NCBI RefSeq assembly: GCF_002138415.1
Contig: NZ_CP015612.1
Location: forward strand, 4,070,001-4,134,000
Origin: Stenotrophomonas maltophilia
GTDB taxonomy: Bacteria > Pseudomonadota > Gammaproteobacteria > Xanthomonadales > Xanthomonadaceae
Direction of reading: 5' to 3'
Length of the DNA: 64,000 bases
The notes beneath the pieces are model-generated. The model was not told the origin of the DNA and did no database searches. It saw only the letters and a program-made list of their open reading frames with translations. Shown here one piece after another: positions 9,803-17,571 of this stretch. The position numbers and the translations under genes were made by a program. Within the stretch, counting starts at the first letter, position 1. Each line of letters begins with the position of its first letter.

Positions 9803-9936
9803 GGCATCCTGCCGGTGAAGAGAGCGGGAGATTGTAGGCGTGGCCTGCACACGGGTATAGCCACTGATGTCGATTTCCCGCCCCGTCGTTCGTCGGAACA
9901 GGAAAAGGCCCTCCTTCGGCCTGCTGGAGCCGCCCG

Positions 9937-10578
9937 ATGTGCCCGATTCTCACCGCCTTCGCCACTTCCCCGGACCGCGGCCAGGGCCTGGCCCGTGACA
10001 TGCGCGTACGCTGGGCACTGGAGGAACTGGCCGTACCCTACGATGTGCAGCTGCTCAGCTTCACCGAGATGAAGCAGCCCGCACACCTGGCGCGCAATCC
10101 CTTCGGGCAGATTCCCACCTGGCAGGAGGGCGACCGGCTCCTGTTCGAATCCGGTGCGATCGTGCTGCACCTGGCCGAGCAGCATGCCGGCCTGCTCCCT
10201 ACTGATCCGGATGCGCGCATGCGCGCCATCATGTGGGTGTTCGCTGCGCTGAACACGGTGGAACCGCCCATCGTCGAGCGCTCGATGGCCTGGGTGCTGG
10301 AGCGCGAGCAGCCCTGGTATGCGCAGCGTCTGCCAATGCTCGATGAGCGCGTGCGTATGCGGCTGTCACAGCTGTCCGCCTGGTTGGGCTCGGCGGCGTG
10401 GCTGGAGGGCGAGTTCAGCGCCGGCGACCTGATGATGGTCTCGGTGCTGCTGCGCCTGAAGAGCAGCGGCCTCCTCGACGAGCACCCGCAGGTGGTCGCC
10501 TATGTGGGCCGTGCAATACAACGCCCCGCCTACCAGCGTGCGTTTGCTGCGCAGCTGGCGGTGTTCCAGAACGCCTGA
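9937..10578 (+). CDS. Glutathione S-transferase family protein
   Basis: A 213-residue cytosolic protein with the thioredoxin-like N domain (LARDMRVRWALEELAVPYDV; NPFGQIPTW; the glutathione-contacting FESGAIVLHLAEQ) and a helical C domain from about residue 90. Family members conjugate or reduce substrates with glutathione. The N-terminal active residue is not obvious: MCPILTAFATSPDRGQG shows serines and threonines but no clear Tyr. Single gene, no operon partner visible. Confidence 0.88.
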   Translation: MCPILTAFATSPDRGQGLARDMRVRWALEELAVPYDVQLLSFTEMKQPAHLARNPFGQIPTWQEGDRLLFESGAIVLHLAEQHAGLLPTDPDARMRAIMWVFAALNTVEPPIVERSMAWVLEREQPWYAQRLPMLDERVRMRLSQLSAWLGSAAWLEGEFSAGDLMMVSVLLRLKSSGLLDEHPQVVAYVGRAIQRPAYQRAFAAQLAVFQNA

Positions 10579-10599
10579 CGCTACGCCCGTGGGCAGCCG

Positions 10600-11007
10600 T
10601 CAGTGCAGACTGCGCCGAGATGCGGCCTGCACCAGCATCAGCTGCGCCACCAGGATCAGCATCGCGCAACCTGACAGCAGCCACGGGTCAATATACCACT
10701 GCGCGTTGAAGCTGAAATCTCCTGCGGAAATGCGCTTCCAGCCGTTGAAGTGCTGCATCGCCGCGACCACGAACGCGAAGCCGCCCGCGGTGTACGACAA
10801 CCACGGCACGATGAGGCCGCCCGGTCGCGCGAACAGCGTCAACACACCCAGCACGCCGATGACCGTGCGCTGCACGCGGCAGTACGGGCAGACATAGGCC
10901 ATCCCGCTCCATTCCACCGCCCAGGCCAGCAGGCTGACCAGCACCGCAGCGCCTGCCGCGACGTAGAGCATTCTGGGCGGAATCGTCATGCTGCCATCGT
11001 GTGCCAT
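10600..11007 (-). CDS. Four-helix membrane protein with a CPYC motif
   Basis: A 135-residue membrane protein with about four helices. After helix 1 the loop reads YVCPYCRVQRTVIG; another Cys sits in the last helix (LLSGCAMLIL). The CxxC at a membrane face recalls DsbB/VKOR-like thiol oxidoreductases, but the protein is shorter than DsbB and I see no second Cys pair. The start at 11007 is supported by AAGGAG 6 nt upstream. Unknown function; a redox role is a guess. Confidence 0.7.
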   Translation of the reverse strand: MAHDGSMTIPPRMLYVAAGAAVLVSLLAWAVEWSGMAYVCPYCRVQRTVIGVLGVLTLFARPGGLIVPWLSYTAGGFAFVVAAMQHFNGWKRISAGDFSFNAQWYIDPWLLSGCAMLILVAQLMLVQAASRRSLH

Positions 11008-11056
11008 CCCGTGCTCCTTCGTTCAAAGACCCAGGCAGGGTAGCAGCGCGGCAGGT

Positions 11057-11476
11057 TCAATCCTTCTTGAAAACCGTGCGCTTGCCGATCGGGCTGCTCT
11101 TGCGCGCCGTCGGCCGCGCCAAGCCGGGAATCAGGAAGTCGGTCACCTTGTGGCCCTTCTGCACCTTGGACGCCAACCAGCGCGGCATGCGCCCGCGGCC
11201 GGACCAGGTCAGGCGCTTGTACTCCGGATCGCGGTACTTGGCGGCCACTTTCCCGGTTCTGCGCCGTGCCGGCTTCCGGCGCGGTGCGTCCTCTTCGATG
11301 GCCTCTTCGCCGAACAGCTCTTCGAGGGTATAGCCCGCTTCAGCCGCTGCGGATTTCAGCATCCGTCGTACCGCACTGGCCGGACGGCGGCTGGAAATCA
11401 GCTGTTTCCGCTGTTCAGCGGCAACCACCAAGGCGCCCAGCTCTCGAAGGCTGAGCGATTCAATATCAATCGTCAT
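11057..11476 (-). CDS. H-NS-like nucleoid-associated DNA-binding protein
   Basis: A 139-residue protein. The N-terminal third is helical for oligomerisation (SLSLRELGALVVAAEQRKQL). The middle is basic (PRRKPARRRTGK). The C-terminal domain, KYRDPEYKRLTWSGRGRMPRW, is the signature of the H-NS DNA-binding fold. Family members bind AT-rich and acquired DNA and silence it. Start at 11476 with AGGAGA 10 nt upstream. The gene diverges from the doxX gene. The acquired segment at 14.5-17.5 kb is a plausible target, which is inference. Confidence 0.88.
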   Translation of the reverse strand: MTIDIESLSLRELGALVVAAEQRKQLISSRRPASAVRRMLKSAAAEAGYTLEELFGEEAIEEDAPRRKPARRRTGKVAAKYRDPEYKRLTWSGRGRMPRWLASKVQKGHKVTDFLIPGLARPTARKSSPIGKRTVFKKD

Positions 11477-11594
11477 GGGAGAAAGGTCTCCTGCGGACGG
11501 CCAGCTGTCAAGGCGCCTTGCCCCTCGCGTAGACACAGGCTTCACTGCCGGTGGGCTCCGATCGCCTTCGCCGGCCATCTCCGAGGACATCGAC

Positions 11595-11981
11595 GTGAGC
11601 CACTCATCCCTCGCTTACCTGCTTGCACGCATCCTGCTGATGGCGCTGTTCCTGGTCTCCGGCCTGGGCAAGCTAGGTGATCTCGGCGGCACCCAGGGCT
11701 ACATGGAAGCGATGGGCGTGCCCGGCATCCTGCTCTGGCCCACCATCGCCTTCGAGATCGGCAGCGGACTGTGCATCCTGCTCGGCTTCCAGACCCGGCT
11801 GGTGTCGGTCGTGCTGGTGGGTTTCAGCCTGGTCACCGCCTTCATCTTCCACCACAACTTCGCCGACCAGACCCAGCAGATCATGTTCCTGAAGAACCTG
11901 GGGCTGGCCGGCGGCTTCCTGCTGCTGGCCTGCACCGGCGCCGGGCGCTACAGCATTGATGGCCGGGGGCGGCGCGCATGA
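11595..11981 (+). CDS. DoxX-family inner-membrane protein
   Basis: A 128-residue, four-helix membrane protein of the DoxX/MauE-like group: ARILLMALFLVSGLGKLGD opens the first helix, and IAFEIGSGLCILLGF and HHNFADQTQQIMFLKNLGLA follow, all conserved in the family. Start is GTG 11595 with GAGG 8 nt upstream. Members are linked to thiol or oxidative stress in some bacteria; that is family knowledge only. Confidence 0.87.
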   Translation: MSHSSLAYLLARILLMALFLVSGLGKLGDLGGTQGYMEAMGVPGILLWPTIAFEIGSGLCILLGFQTRLVSVVLVGFSLVTAFIFHHNFADQTQQIMFLKNLGLAGGFLLLACTGAGRYSIDGRGRRA

Positions 11982-11999
11982 CCCAGCGCCACGCAGGCA

Positions 12000-13718
12000 T
12001 CAGCCCGCGTCCGCATTGCGGACGCGCTGCAAGCGCAGGTTGCGCCACGTGGGCTGGGGGCCACGGAAGTCCACGGCTTCGCCATCGCTGGTGAACAACA
12101 GGCCTGGCTCCACTTCAGTAACCAGGCGGATGCCATCGATGTACAGCCAGCCCTGTCGTTGTTCCAGCACAACGGACATTGACGGCTTCCCCCATTGGTC
12201 GATGCGATAGCGCCCCAGCCAAGGAAGCCAATGGGGGGCATTCGCCCCGGCAGGCATCTCCATGGCGTCGTTCTGGTCCAGACCATCTTCACCGTTCGTA
12301 CATTCCAGATGCGCAGGCAGCATGTCCGTTGCCTCATGGTAACGGTACGTCGCAACCTCTCCATCGGCGCCCTCGGTAAACAGTTGATCGCAGTCGATGG
12401 CCGCAAGCCGGGTACCCGCTTCATTGGCCTCTCGACGCAGCAGCAGCTCACCATTTCCGGCAACCACAATCTTCGCTTTGGCGCTGCGGCCAATCCAGTT
12501 TCCCGCCATCCGCTGCAGCTGGCTCTGGTTCAACCGGATCGGTGCCAGCGACGATACCGGCACGCGGGGCTGCCGTGGTCCGAAACGCGCCGACAACAGT
12601 TGATCAAGCAGACGCTCGCCGAAGCCATACCCTGCGGACGTCGCACGGTTGAACATTGCAGCAAAACCCACATGCGCCTGCGGGCAGTAAGTGAAGACGC
12701 AACCGAATCCGAAGCCTCCGCCGCGATGGTGCAGCAGCCGCACCGGTGTGCTGCCGTAGCGGCGCTCGCTGCGCATCACACCGAGCCCGTAGTCGCCACC
12801 CAGGCCGAAGCCATGCATCTCATCCCAGAGATCAGGTGCGAGCAGTTGCTGCGTACCTGCCTTACCGCCAGCAAGCATGAAGCCAAGATACTTGGCCATA
12901 TCGGCAGCACTGGTCCAGACGCCACCGGAAACCACCAGTGGCGTCACCGGGGGTACCTGCACGAAGCCTTCCTGGGTTCCCAGTGCGCGGCCCTTGCTTG
13001 CCAGATAGACCGAAGCATCCGCCGTACTGTCGTGCATTCCCAGCGGATCGAAGATCCGACGCCGCAGCCACTGCGGGTAGTCGACACCCGCAGCCTGTTC
13101 AAGGACATGGCCTGCAAGGTCGAAGCCCAGGTTGGAATAGCGGTAGCGCGTACCTGCCGGAAAGCGCAGCCATGTCTGGGAGATGCTGCGGACGTGCGCA
13201 TCAAAGCCCGGCGACGCAGGTTCGTAGTTGTTGCCCAGCGGCGCCTCGTGCGTGAATCCAGCGCGGTTGGCAAGCAGCAGGCGCAGCGTGATGCGCTCCT
13301 GCGGTGAATGCTCGAAGCGGCTGTGCACCGTGAACGACGGCAGATAGCGGGTAATGGGCGCGTCCAGATCAAGGATGCCGTCCTGCACGGCCAACAGCAC
13401 CGCCACCGCCGCGAAATTCTTCGAGGTGGACTGGATGCTGAACATCGTGCTGACGTCTACTGCTGCACTACCGTGGCCCGATGCGTACCCGAAGCCCTCG
13501 GCCCAGCGCACCTGCCCGCCTTCGACCAGGCAGACGGCAGCGGCACCGATGTCGCTGCCTTTCATGGCGGAGTGGACTGCATCCCGCTCCGTCTCGATCA
13601 AGCTCTCCGTAAGGACAGCATACGTCTTCCCGGTAGCAATGCCCGCGGGCACGAACGCAACCGCCGGAACCGCAGCGGCGTTGGCCAGGAAAGTGCGACG
13701 ACTGAGCGTATGAGGCAT
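12000..13718 (-). CDS. Serine hydrolase of the beta-lactamase (class C / penicillin-binding) family
   Basis: A 572-residue exported protein. The N terminus has SRRTFLANAAAVPAVAFVPA, a twin-arginine-like export signal. The catalytic SxxK is STSK, with Tyr-Ser-Asn in YRYSNLGFD and the third box as HRGGG. The catalytic domain spans roughly residues 30-370; about 200 residues follow, including a beta-rich domain seen in many large EstB/AmpC-like hydrolases. ATG 13718 has GGAG 7 nt upstream. Family members are esterases or peptidases more often than true beta-lactamases, so antibiotic hydrolysis should not be assumed. Confidence 0.88.
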   Translation of the reverse strand: MPHTLSRRTFLANAAAVPAVAFVPAGIATGKTYAVLTESLIETERDAVHSAMKGSDIGAAAVCLVEGGQVRWAEGFGYASGHGSAAVDVSTMFSIQSTSKNFAAVAVLLAVQDGILDLDAPITRYLPSFTVHSRFEHSPQERITLRLLLANRAGFTHEAPLGNNYEPASPGFDAHVRSISQTWLRFPAGTRYRYSNLGFDLAGHVLEQAAGVDYPQWLRRRIFDPLGMHDSTADASVYLASKGRALGTQEGFVQVPPVTPLVVSGGVWTSAADMAKYLGFMLAGGKAGTQQLLAPDLWDEMHGFGLGGDYGLGVMRSERRYGSTPVRLLHHRGGGFGFGCVFTYCPQAHVGFAAMFNRATSAGYGFGERLLDQLLSARFGPRQPRVPVSSLAPIRLNQSQLQRMAGNWIGRSAKAKIVVAGNGELLLRREANEAGTRLAAIDCDQLFTEGADGEVATYRYHEATDMLPAHLECTNGEDGLDQNDAMEMPAGANAPHWLPWLGRYRIDQWGKPSMSVVLEQRQGWLYIDGIRLVTEVEPGLLFTSDGEAVDFRGPQPTWRNLRLQRVRNADAG

Positions 13719-13883
13719 CAGATCACTCCACTTCGGGATGCCGTCATCTTCCTGCCTGCAGAAGCAGCGGGGCATGTGTCATTCGGCACAGGGAAGGCCA
13801 ACGCTGCACGTCGAGTAGCGAGCCTTGATGAACAACCCGCATAGCAGGTTCATGCACCAGACGGCCGATCAGGCACCTCCAGA

Positions 13884-13905
13884 CCCGGCCGGCGAACCGG
13901 CCGGG
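13884..13905. terminator. Hairpin downstream of the beta-rich orphan gene
   Basis: CCCGGCCGG, loop CGAA and CCGGCCGGG form a perfect 9-bp stem 8 bp beyond the stop of the minus-strand gene at 13914. There is no clear T tract, so it may be only a transcript-stabilising hairpin. Confidence 0.5.
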
Positions 13906-13913
13906 CTCGGAAG

Positions 13914-14501
13914 TTACATCGAGGTCAGAACAACCAGGTTGAACTTCGCGTTGACACCCCAGGAACCGCCGGAACCCGTCGCCCCCAGGCTCAGGTTGAA
14001 GCTGCTGCCGCTACCGAACGAGCTGCCACCGGAGAAGTTGACGCCAACACCACCGCCGAACTCACGCGTCAGCGTGCCACGCCAGCCTTGGCCGAAGTCG
14101 TAGGATGCTCCGATGCTGTTCGGCGAGAAGTTGATGGTGGTGTCCTTGAATCGCAGCTCACCCGAGCCGGTCAGGTTACCGCGGCTATCGAAGTTGCCGG
14201 TGATCTTGGCCTGCTCCGTGCCTACGTTGTAGCTCACGGAACCGGTGACACGCTCGTTCGCGTAGCGAACCGACAGCTGAGAGCGATCCTGACCGACGTT
14301 GACGGTCGCCTCGCCGCTCTTTACACCGCCGCTCACATCGAATCCATCGAGCGATCCATTGAAGCGCGCACCGACAGCACGACCGGCATCCCACATCACG
14401 TCACCGGACACGCTCCAGTCCGAATTGTCCATCGGCAGGTCCGGGCCGTCGCGGTGACCCATCACGGCGATCTTGTCATTCTTGATTGCTTTCTTGCTCA
14501 T
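13914..14501 (-). CDS. Beta-strand-rich orphan protein, unknown function
   Basis: About 195 residues made of alternating polar/hydrophobic strands (DVSGGVKSGEATVNVGQD, VTGSVSYNVGTEQAKITGNF) ending in a Gly/Ser-rich run (GGGVGVNFSGGSSFGSGSSF). The N terminus is basic and lacks an obvious signal peptide. The pattern suggests a beta barrel, beta helix or amyloid-like stack; no family is recognised. Start may be ATG 14501 or GTG 14516 (both beginning Met-Ser-Lys), and neither has a strong ribosome site. It borders the phage/RHS debris and could belong to it. Confidence 0.6.
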   Translation of the reverse strand: MSKKAIKNDKIAVMGHRDGPDLPMDNSDWSVSGDVMWDAGRAVGARFNGSLDGFDVSGGVKSGEATVNVGQDRSQLSVRYANERVTGSVSYNVGTEQAKITGNFDSRGNLTGSGELRFKDTTINFSPNSIGASYDFGQGWRGTLTREFGGGVGVNFSGGSSFGSGSSFNLSLGATGSGGSWGVNAKFNLVVLTSM

Positions 14502-14579
14502 GTTTCTCTTGCTCACTTTTCAATGCCTTTCGGCGTTTATCCGAGAACGCCAGCCAATCCGACGCCTCTGGAAACGAAA

Positions 14580-14602
14580 AAGGGCTGCACATGGCAGCCC
14601 TT
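14580..14602 (-). terminator. Minus-strand terminator
   Basis: AAGGGCTGC, a 5-nt loop and GCAGCCCTT, with a run of T on the minus strand just beyond the stem. It would end transcripts coming from the Q-like gene and its duplicated tail. Confidence 0.65.
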
Positions 14603-14799
14603 CAAATCTGGTTGCGACCGAATCAATCCATCGTTCGCCTGAGCATGTGCGTACTGCCAAATCACCGGCGCGCACGTGATCTTCGGCTTCGTTGACGATT
14701 CGAATTCCAGTCCCAACAACCTGTGCACGTAGTACCGCGCGAGCATCACGTTCGATGGCTCCGGCGCCAGTTCCGGACTTCCGGTTGATGATTGCCCGC

Positions 14800-14965
14800 C
14801 CCCGTTCCCGACGGGTCGGAGGCATTGATCCGACATGGGATCGCGGGCAAAGAAAAAGCCCCGGCGGGCCGGGGCTTGCGATTGGATGATGGCAATACTG
14901 ACGCTCTTTTCGATGACCTGGGAAGTCATCGCCAAGTGGACGTTGTGAGTCCCTTGCTGATAGGC
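14800..14965 (-). repeat. Copy 1 of a duplicated, terminator-bearing unit
   Basis: This stretch repeats copy 2 at about 14983-15150; the best-conserved core is about 100 bp from CCGACATGGGATCGCGGG to GATGACCTGGGAAGTCATCG. Each copy has a GC-rich stem (GCCCCGGC...GCCGGGGC here) followed on the minus strand by TTTTTC, so each is a terminator. Each also carries an open minus-strand frame encoding MTSQVIEKSV, then IAIIQSQAP and RGFFFARDPMSD. The outer edge resembles the 3' end of the Q-like gene, which suggests a decayed tandem duplication. Confidence 0.7.
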
Positions 14966-14982
14966 GCTGTCCACTCTGTTTG

Positions 14983-15150
14983 ATGGTTGCCGACCCCGGT
15001 TGTCGAAGGATCATAGGAACCGATCCGACATGGGATCGCGGGCAAAGAAAAAGCCCCGGCTGACCGGGGCTTGAGATTGGATGATGGCAATATTGACGCT
15101 CTTTTCGATGACCTGGGAAGTCATCGCTAAGCAGCCTGTGTGAGCACCTT
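14983..15150 (-). repeat. Copy 2 of the duplicated, terminator-bearing unit
   Basis: This is the intact copy, directly overlapping the stop codon of the Q-like gene. Its stem is GCCCCGG, loop CTGA, CCGGGGC; the loop bases differ from copy 1 while the stem is kept. The same short reading frame is present with only a few codon changes. Boundaries are approximate. Confidence 0.7.
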
Positions 15151-15831
15151 GCTGAACTGCCTTGCAGCACGCGACTCTTCGGCGCGGAAGTTGGCAAGCA
15201 TCCACTCATAGACTGTCCGCCAGAACCGGCTGTAAGCTGACCAATCGGCACCAATCGCGCCAGCGCGCTTCCGGCCACTGAGCGGCTCAAAGCCACTTCC
15301 GCCGCAGTGTTCGCAGCTCCCCCCGCCTGCTACCGCGCCATTGCGGACAACCTTCCTGCCACCGCACCGCGGGCACTCGCATGAACCGGCCATCTCAGCA
15401 ATCACCGCTCCGGCCAGAGCCCCAAGCTGCTCCATCGTGTTATTGGGCCATGCCCCCACCCGTGCATCTTCCAGCGCCTGCTCGGCACGGCGAAGCTCGC
15501 GCCGTTGGGCATCCGTGACCACGCCTCCGCACCAGCCCATACTGGCCTTGGCGATACCAAACTGGGTGCGTGCGTCCGCCAGCGCGTGCATCTGGCGGGT
15601 GAATTCAGGTGCCACCAGGGCTACAACAGCCTGGCGCAGTTGCTCGCGCCGTCGCAGGCCACTCTCCGGCCACCAGAGAGCCTGCAGCAGTTCACGTCCA
15701 AGACCCTGCGGAACATACGCCAGCGCTGCGACGATTTCCTCTGTATTCGGGCCACCGGCACTCCCGTCGAAGCTCAACGTCTTCGGACCAGTCCGGCTCG
15801 ACAGCAGCTCGCGTACCTCGTTGATTCCCAT
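15127..15831 (-). CDS. Phage antitermination protein Q-like, zinc-binding
   Basis: A 234-residue protein. The central zinc motif is CPRCGG, 16 residues, CEHCGGSGFEPLSGRKRA, like the DnaJ-type zinc finger of lambdoid Q proteins, followed by a helical C terminus (FWRTVYEWMLANF). Q proteins load onto RNA polymerase at the late promoter and let it read through terminators. Here strong terminators lie straight downstream, as expected of a late control region. GGAG precedes the ATG by 7 nt. No capsid, lysis or integrase genes follow, so this is a prophage remnant. Assignment rests on the zinc pattern and context. Confidence 0.6.
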   Translation of the reverse strand: MGINEVRELLSSRTGPKTLSFDGSAGGPNTEEIVAALAYVPQGLGRELLQALWWPESGLRRREQLRQAVVALVAPEFTRQMHALADARTQFGIAKASMGWCGGVVTDAQRRELRRAEQALEDARVGAWPNNTMEQLGALAGAVIAEMAGSCECPRCGGRKVVRNGAVAGGGSCEHCGGSGFEPLSGRKRAGAIGADWSAYSRFWRTVYEWMLANFRAEESRAARQFSKVLTQAA

Positions 15832-15858
15832 GCGCCCTCTCCTTGGTGATTTGCTCGT

Positions 15859-16071
15859 TCAGTGAGTGCTCGCGCCGGGGGACGAATCGCTGGGACTCGA
15901 TAAAGAGCCCCTTTCCAACTCCGGAAGCTGATATCCACTCCGCTCCATTTTGCGGGGCACCAGTGATTGGCAGCCATTGCATTCGTGCACCGCCGCACCC
16001 GGTGATGAAATCAGCCAGGAGACCATCTGCGCTCGTAGAACGAACGCGGCGCCAATGCGGGGCGTCAGCAT
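15859..16071 (-). CDS. Possible small phage-type protein with a CNGC motif
   Basis: A 70-codon frame just upstream of the Q-like gene and on the same strand. It includes MVSWLISSPGAAVHECNGCQ, where CNGC could be half of a zinc site. The ribosome site is poor and codon use is less biased than in core genes. It may be a decayed or spurious frame; I list it for its place next to the Q-like gene. Confidence 0.35.
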   Translation of the reverse strand: MLTPRIGAAFVLRAQMVSWLISSPGAAVHECNGCQSLVPRKMERSGYQLPELERGSLSSPSDSSPGASTH

Positions 16072-16104
16072 TGGGTGTACTCCCGTGACGTACAGGAGGT
16101 GATC

Positions 16105-16236
16105 ATGGGCGCCGCTGAAGTGATCACCGGAGCCCGGCTGCGACGTCGGGTCGATGCCGGCATAGCTCAGCGATCATCCGAACTGATCCGATCGTACTGG
16201 GTCAAGCGCACTGGGACCGGCCGCCCCCGTCGCTGA
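16105..16236 (+). CDS. 43-residue ORF with an ideal ribosome site; probably a truncated accessory gene
   Basis: AGGAGG lies exactly 5 nt before the ATG, one of the best ribosome sites in the window. The product begins MGAAEVITGARLRRRVDAG and ends in a basic tail. From about 16165 the frame runs antisense over the end of the RHS relic, so the tail is probably not native: the gene looks cut off by the RHS fragment. Function unknown. Confidence 0.4.
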   Translation: MGAAEVITGARLRRRVDAGIAQRSSELIRSYWVKRTGTGRPRR

Positions 16237-16560
16237 GATGTACTTCTTCTCGACGATCTCCACGTCAGCCAGCCTGAAGCCGGGGTTGGACACCGATCGC
16301 GTGCGGATCTGACCGGCTTGGTTGTAGGTGAAGCCAATGTCCTGATCAGTGCCAGCAGGATCACGCTGGATCGAGGCCAGCCGCTGCTGGGCGTCGAAGG
16401 CATAGGTACAACGCGTATTGTCGTTGCCGCGGGTGGCGGCAGATCGACGGAACAGCTCGTCGTATTCGAAGTTGACCAGTGCTGTGCCACTGGCTTCGGA
16501 TATTGCAATGGGCGATGCTCTAGGTGGCGCCTCTCTCTGCCGGATCAGTAGCCCTGTATC
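16174..16560 (-). pseudogene. RHS/YD-repeat protein fragment
   Basis: The minus strand reads in one frame through VNFEYDELFRRSAATRGND, TYAFDAQQRLASIQRDP and DIGFTYNQAGQIRTRSVSNP before a TGA at 16174-16176. These are classic YD-repeat lines of RHS toxin-delivery proteins. Full RHS proteins exceed 1000 residues; only about 110-130 remain, with no start and no core-end motif. The frame stays open rightward to about 16560. It is a relic of an RHS locus. Confidence 0.65.
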
Positions 16561-16871
16561 GGGCAGTCGACGTAGCAGAACTCGCTAGTTTGAACACGCT
16601 GGGGCATTTTGCTGCAGCACCCAATGGGGATAGCGTCAAGCGATTCGTCAACAACAGACCCGATGCGGGAGCGCTCGCCAAAGCCTACACGAGGGGGTTT
16701 GGCTCCACTCATACCGTCGTCGAAGGGCGTGCACCCGCCAGCCTCGTCAAGTCGGCCGAGCGCACCGAATTCAACGACACGGGCAGAGCCATAGAGAGCA
16801 TTGCAATTCCCAGCTCGCAGGTGAACAAGGTGATCTGCACTGGATCTCATATCAAACAAACAAGTTGCTGA
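16524..16871 (+). CDS. Orphan RHS-type C-terminal toxin-like protein
   Basis: 115 codons opening with GTG right after an in-frame TAG. The product reads LYRAVDVAELASLNTLGHF, then later AYTRGFGSTHTVVEG and IPSSQVNKV. The opening 'LYRAV...EL..L...G.F' followed by a 'TxVEG.xP' strand resembles C-terminal toxin domains of RHS proteins that have an ADP-ribosyltransferase-like fold; this is similarity by eye. No ribosome site is evident, as expected for a domain severed from a larger protein. An immunity-like frame follows 2 nt later. The RHS relic next door is on the other strand, so a rearrangement must have happened. Confidence 0.45.
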   Translation: MAPLSAGSVALYRAVDVAELASLNTLGHFAAAPNGDSVKRFVNNRPDAGALAKAYTRGFGSTHTVVEGRAPASLVKSAERTEFNDTGRAIESIAIPSSQVNKVICTGSHIKQTSC

Positions 16872-16873
16872 AG

Positions 16874-17196
16874 ATGACTATCCCCTACCCCAACCTCCCC
16901 CATTTCGCGCAGTACTCCACCTTGATTTAGTGGACTCCCGAGGACGCCCCGTGGTCGCTATGGAGGCTTCAACTGCTCGACCCATGGCACTATCGCTGGA
17001 CCGAAAACCGACTTGGTACACCTTTGTCATCAACGACAGAATCGTAAAGAAGATATCGCCAGGACAGACCGTAAGCTGCGCAATTTCATTCGTTAACCAT
17101 GAAGACGCTGCAGTGATCTTTCACCCATCCGCATCGATTCTGTTTGGCGATGGAGTCTGCGCCAGAGGCGTCATTCGGATAGTCGCCTTTGGCTAG
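16874..17196 (+). pseudogene. Immunity-like or EF-Tu-domain-like small protein, probably frameshifted
   Basis: The clear coding stretch is 16930-17196, about 88 codons, containing PTWYTFVINDRIVKKISPGQ and FVNHEDAAVIFHPSASI and ending VIRIVAFG. It recalls the third beta domain of EF-Tu, a fold reused in small proteins near polymorphic toxins. It lacks a good start. A neighbouring frame opens with ATG 16874 (MTIPYPNLPHFAQYSTL) with strong G/C third positions and stops at 16928-16930. Joining the two near 16920 by adding one base gives a continuous protein, so I infer a one-base deletion. It sits 2 nt after the toxin-like stop, the usual immunity position. Confidence 0.4.
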
Positions 17197-17455
17197 AGCA
17201 CGCCCTTCCCGCCGCAGCGAGAGCGAGCACGATAGCGCGGCTCCACCCTTTGGGGGGTGCCCTTCGCACGGATGGTTCATTGCCTGCTTGTCCAGGCAAA
17301 GGGAAAGGCTGTGAGTCGCCTAAAGGCCTCTCGCCCGCCGACACACAGCCTGGCTCACTTTCTTGTGGACGCAAGTAGTCGCCGCTGGATGCGGCCATAG
17401 AATTAGACGCCACATTGGCTTCGCGGACGCCATTGGACTTCGCTGGACGTCATTG

Positions 17456-17531
<76 letters not shown>

Positions 17532-17571
17532 GGCGCAGCTTCACAGTGTAGTGGAGGCCGCGCTCGATCGG

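Noticed and set aside
12000..13718. True AmpC beta-lactamase
   Set aside because: SxxK, YxN and an HRGG box are present, but the length of 572 residues and the extra C-terminal part fit esterase/peptidase-type members better.
14800..15150. CRISPR array
   Set aside because: Only two long copies with no regular spacers; the units are terminators with a shared short frame.
16545..16859. Minus-strand frame of 104 codons opposite the toxin-like gene
   Set aside because: No motif or ribosome site; the plus-strand frame has recognisable domain lines.
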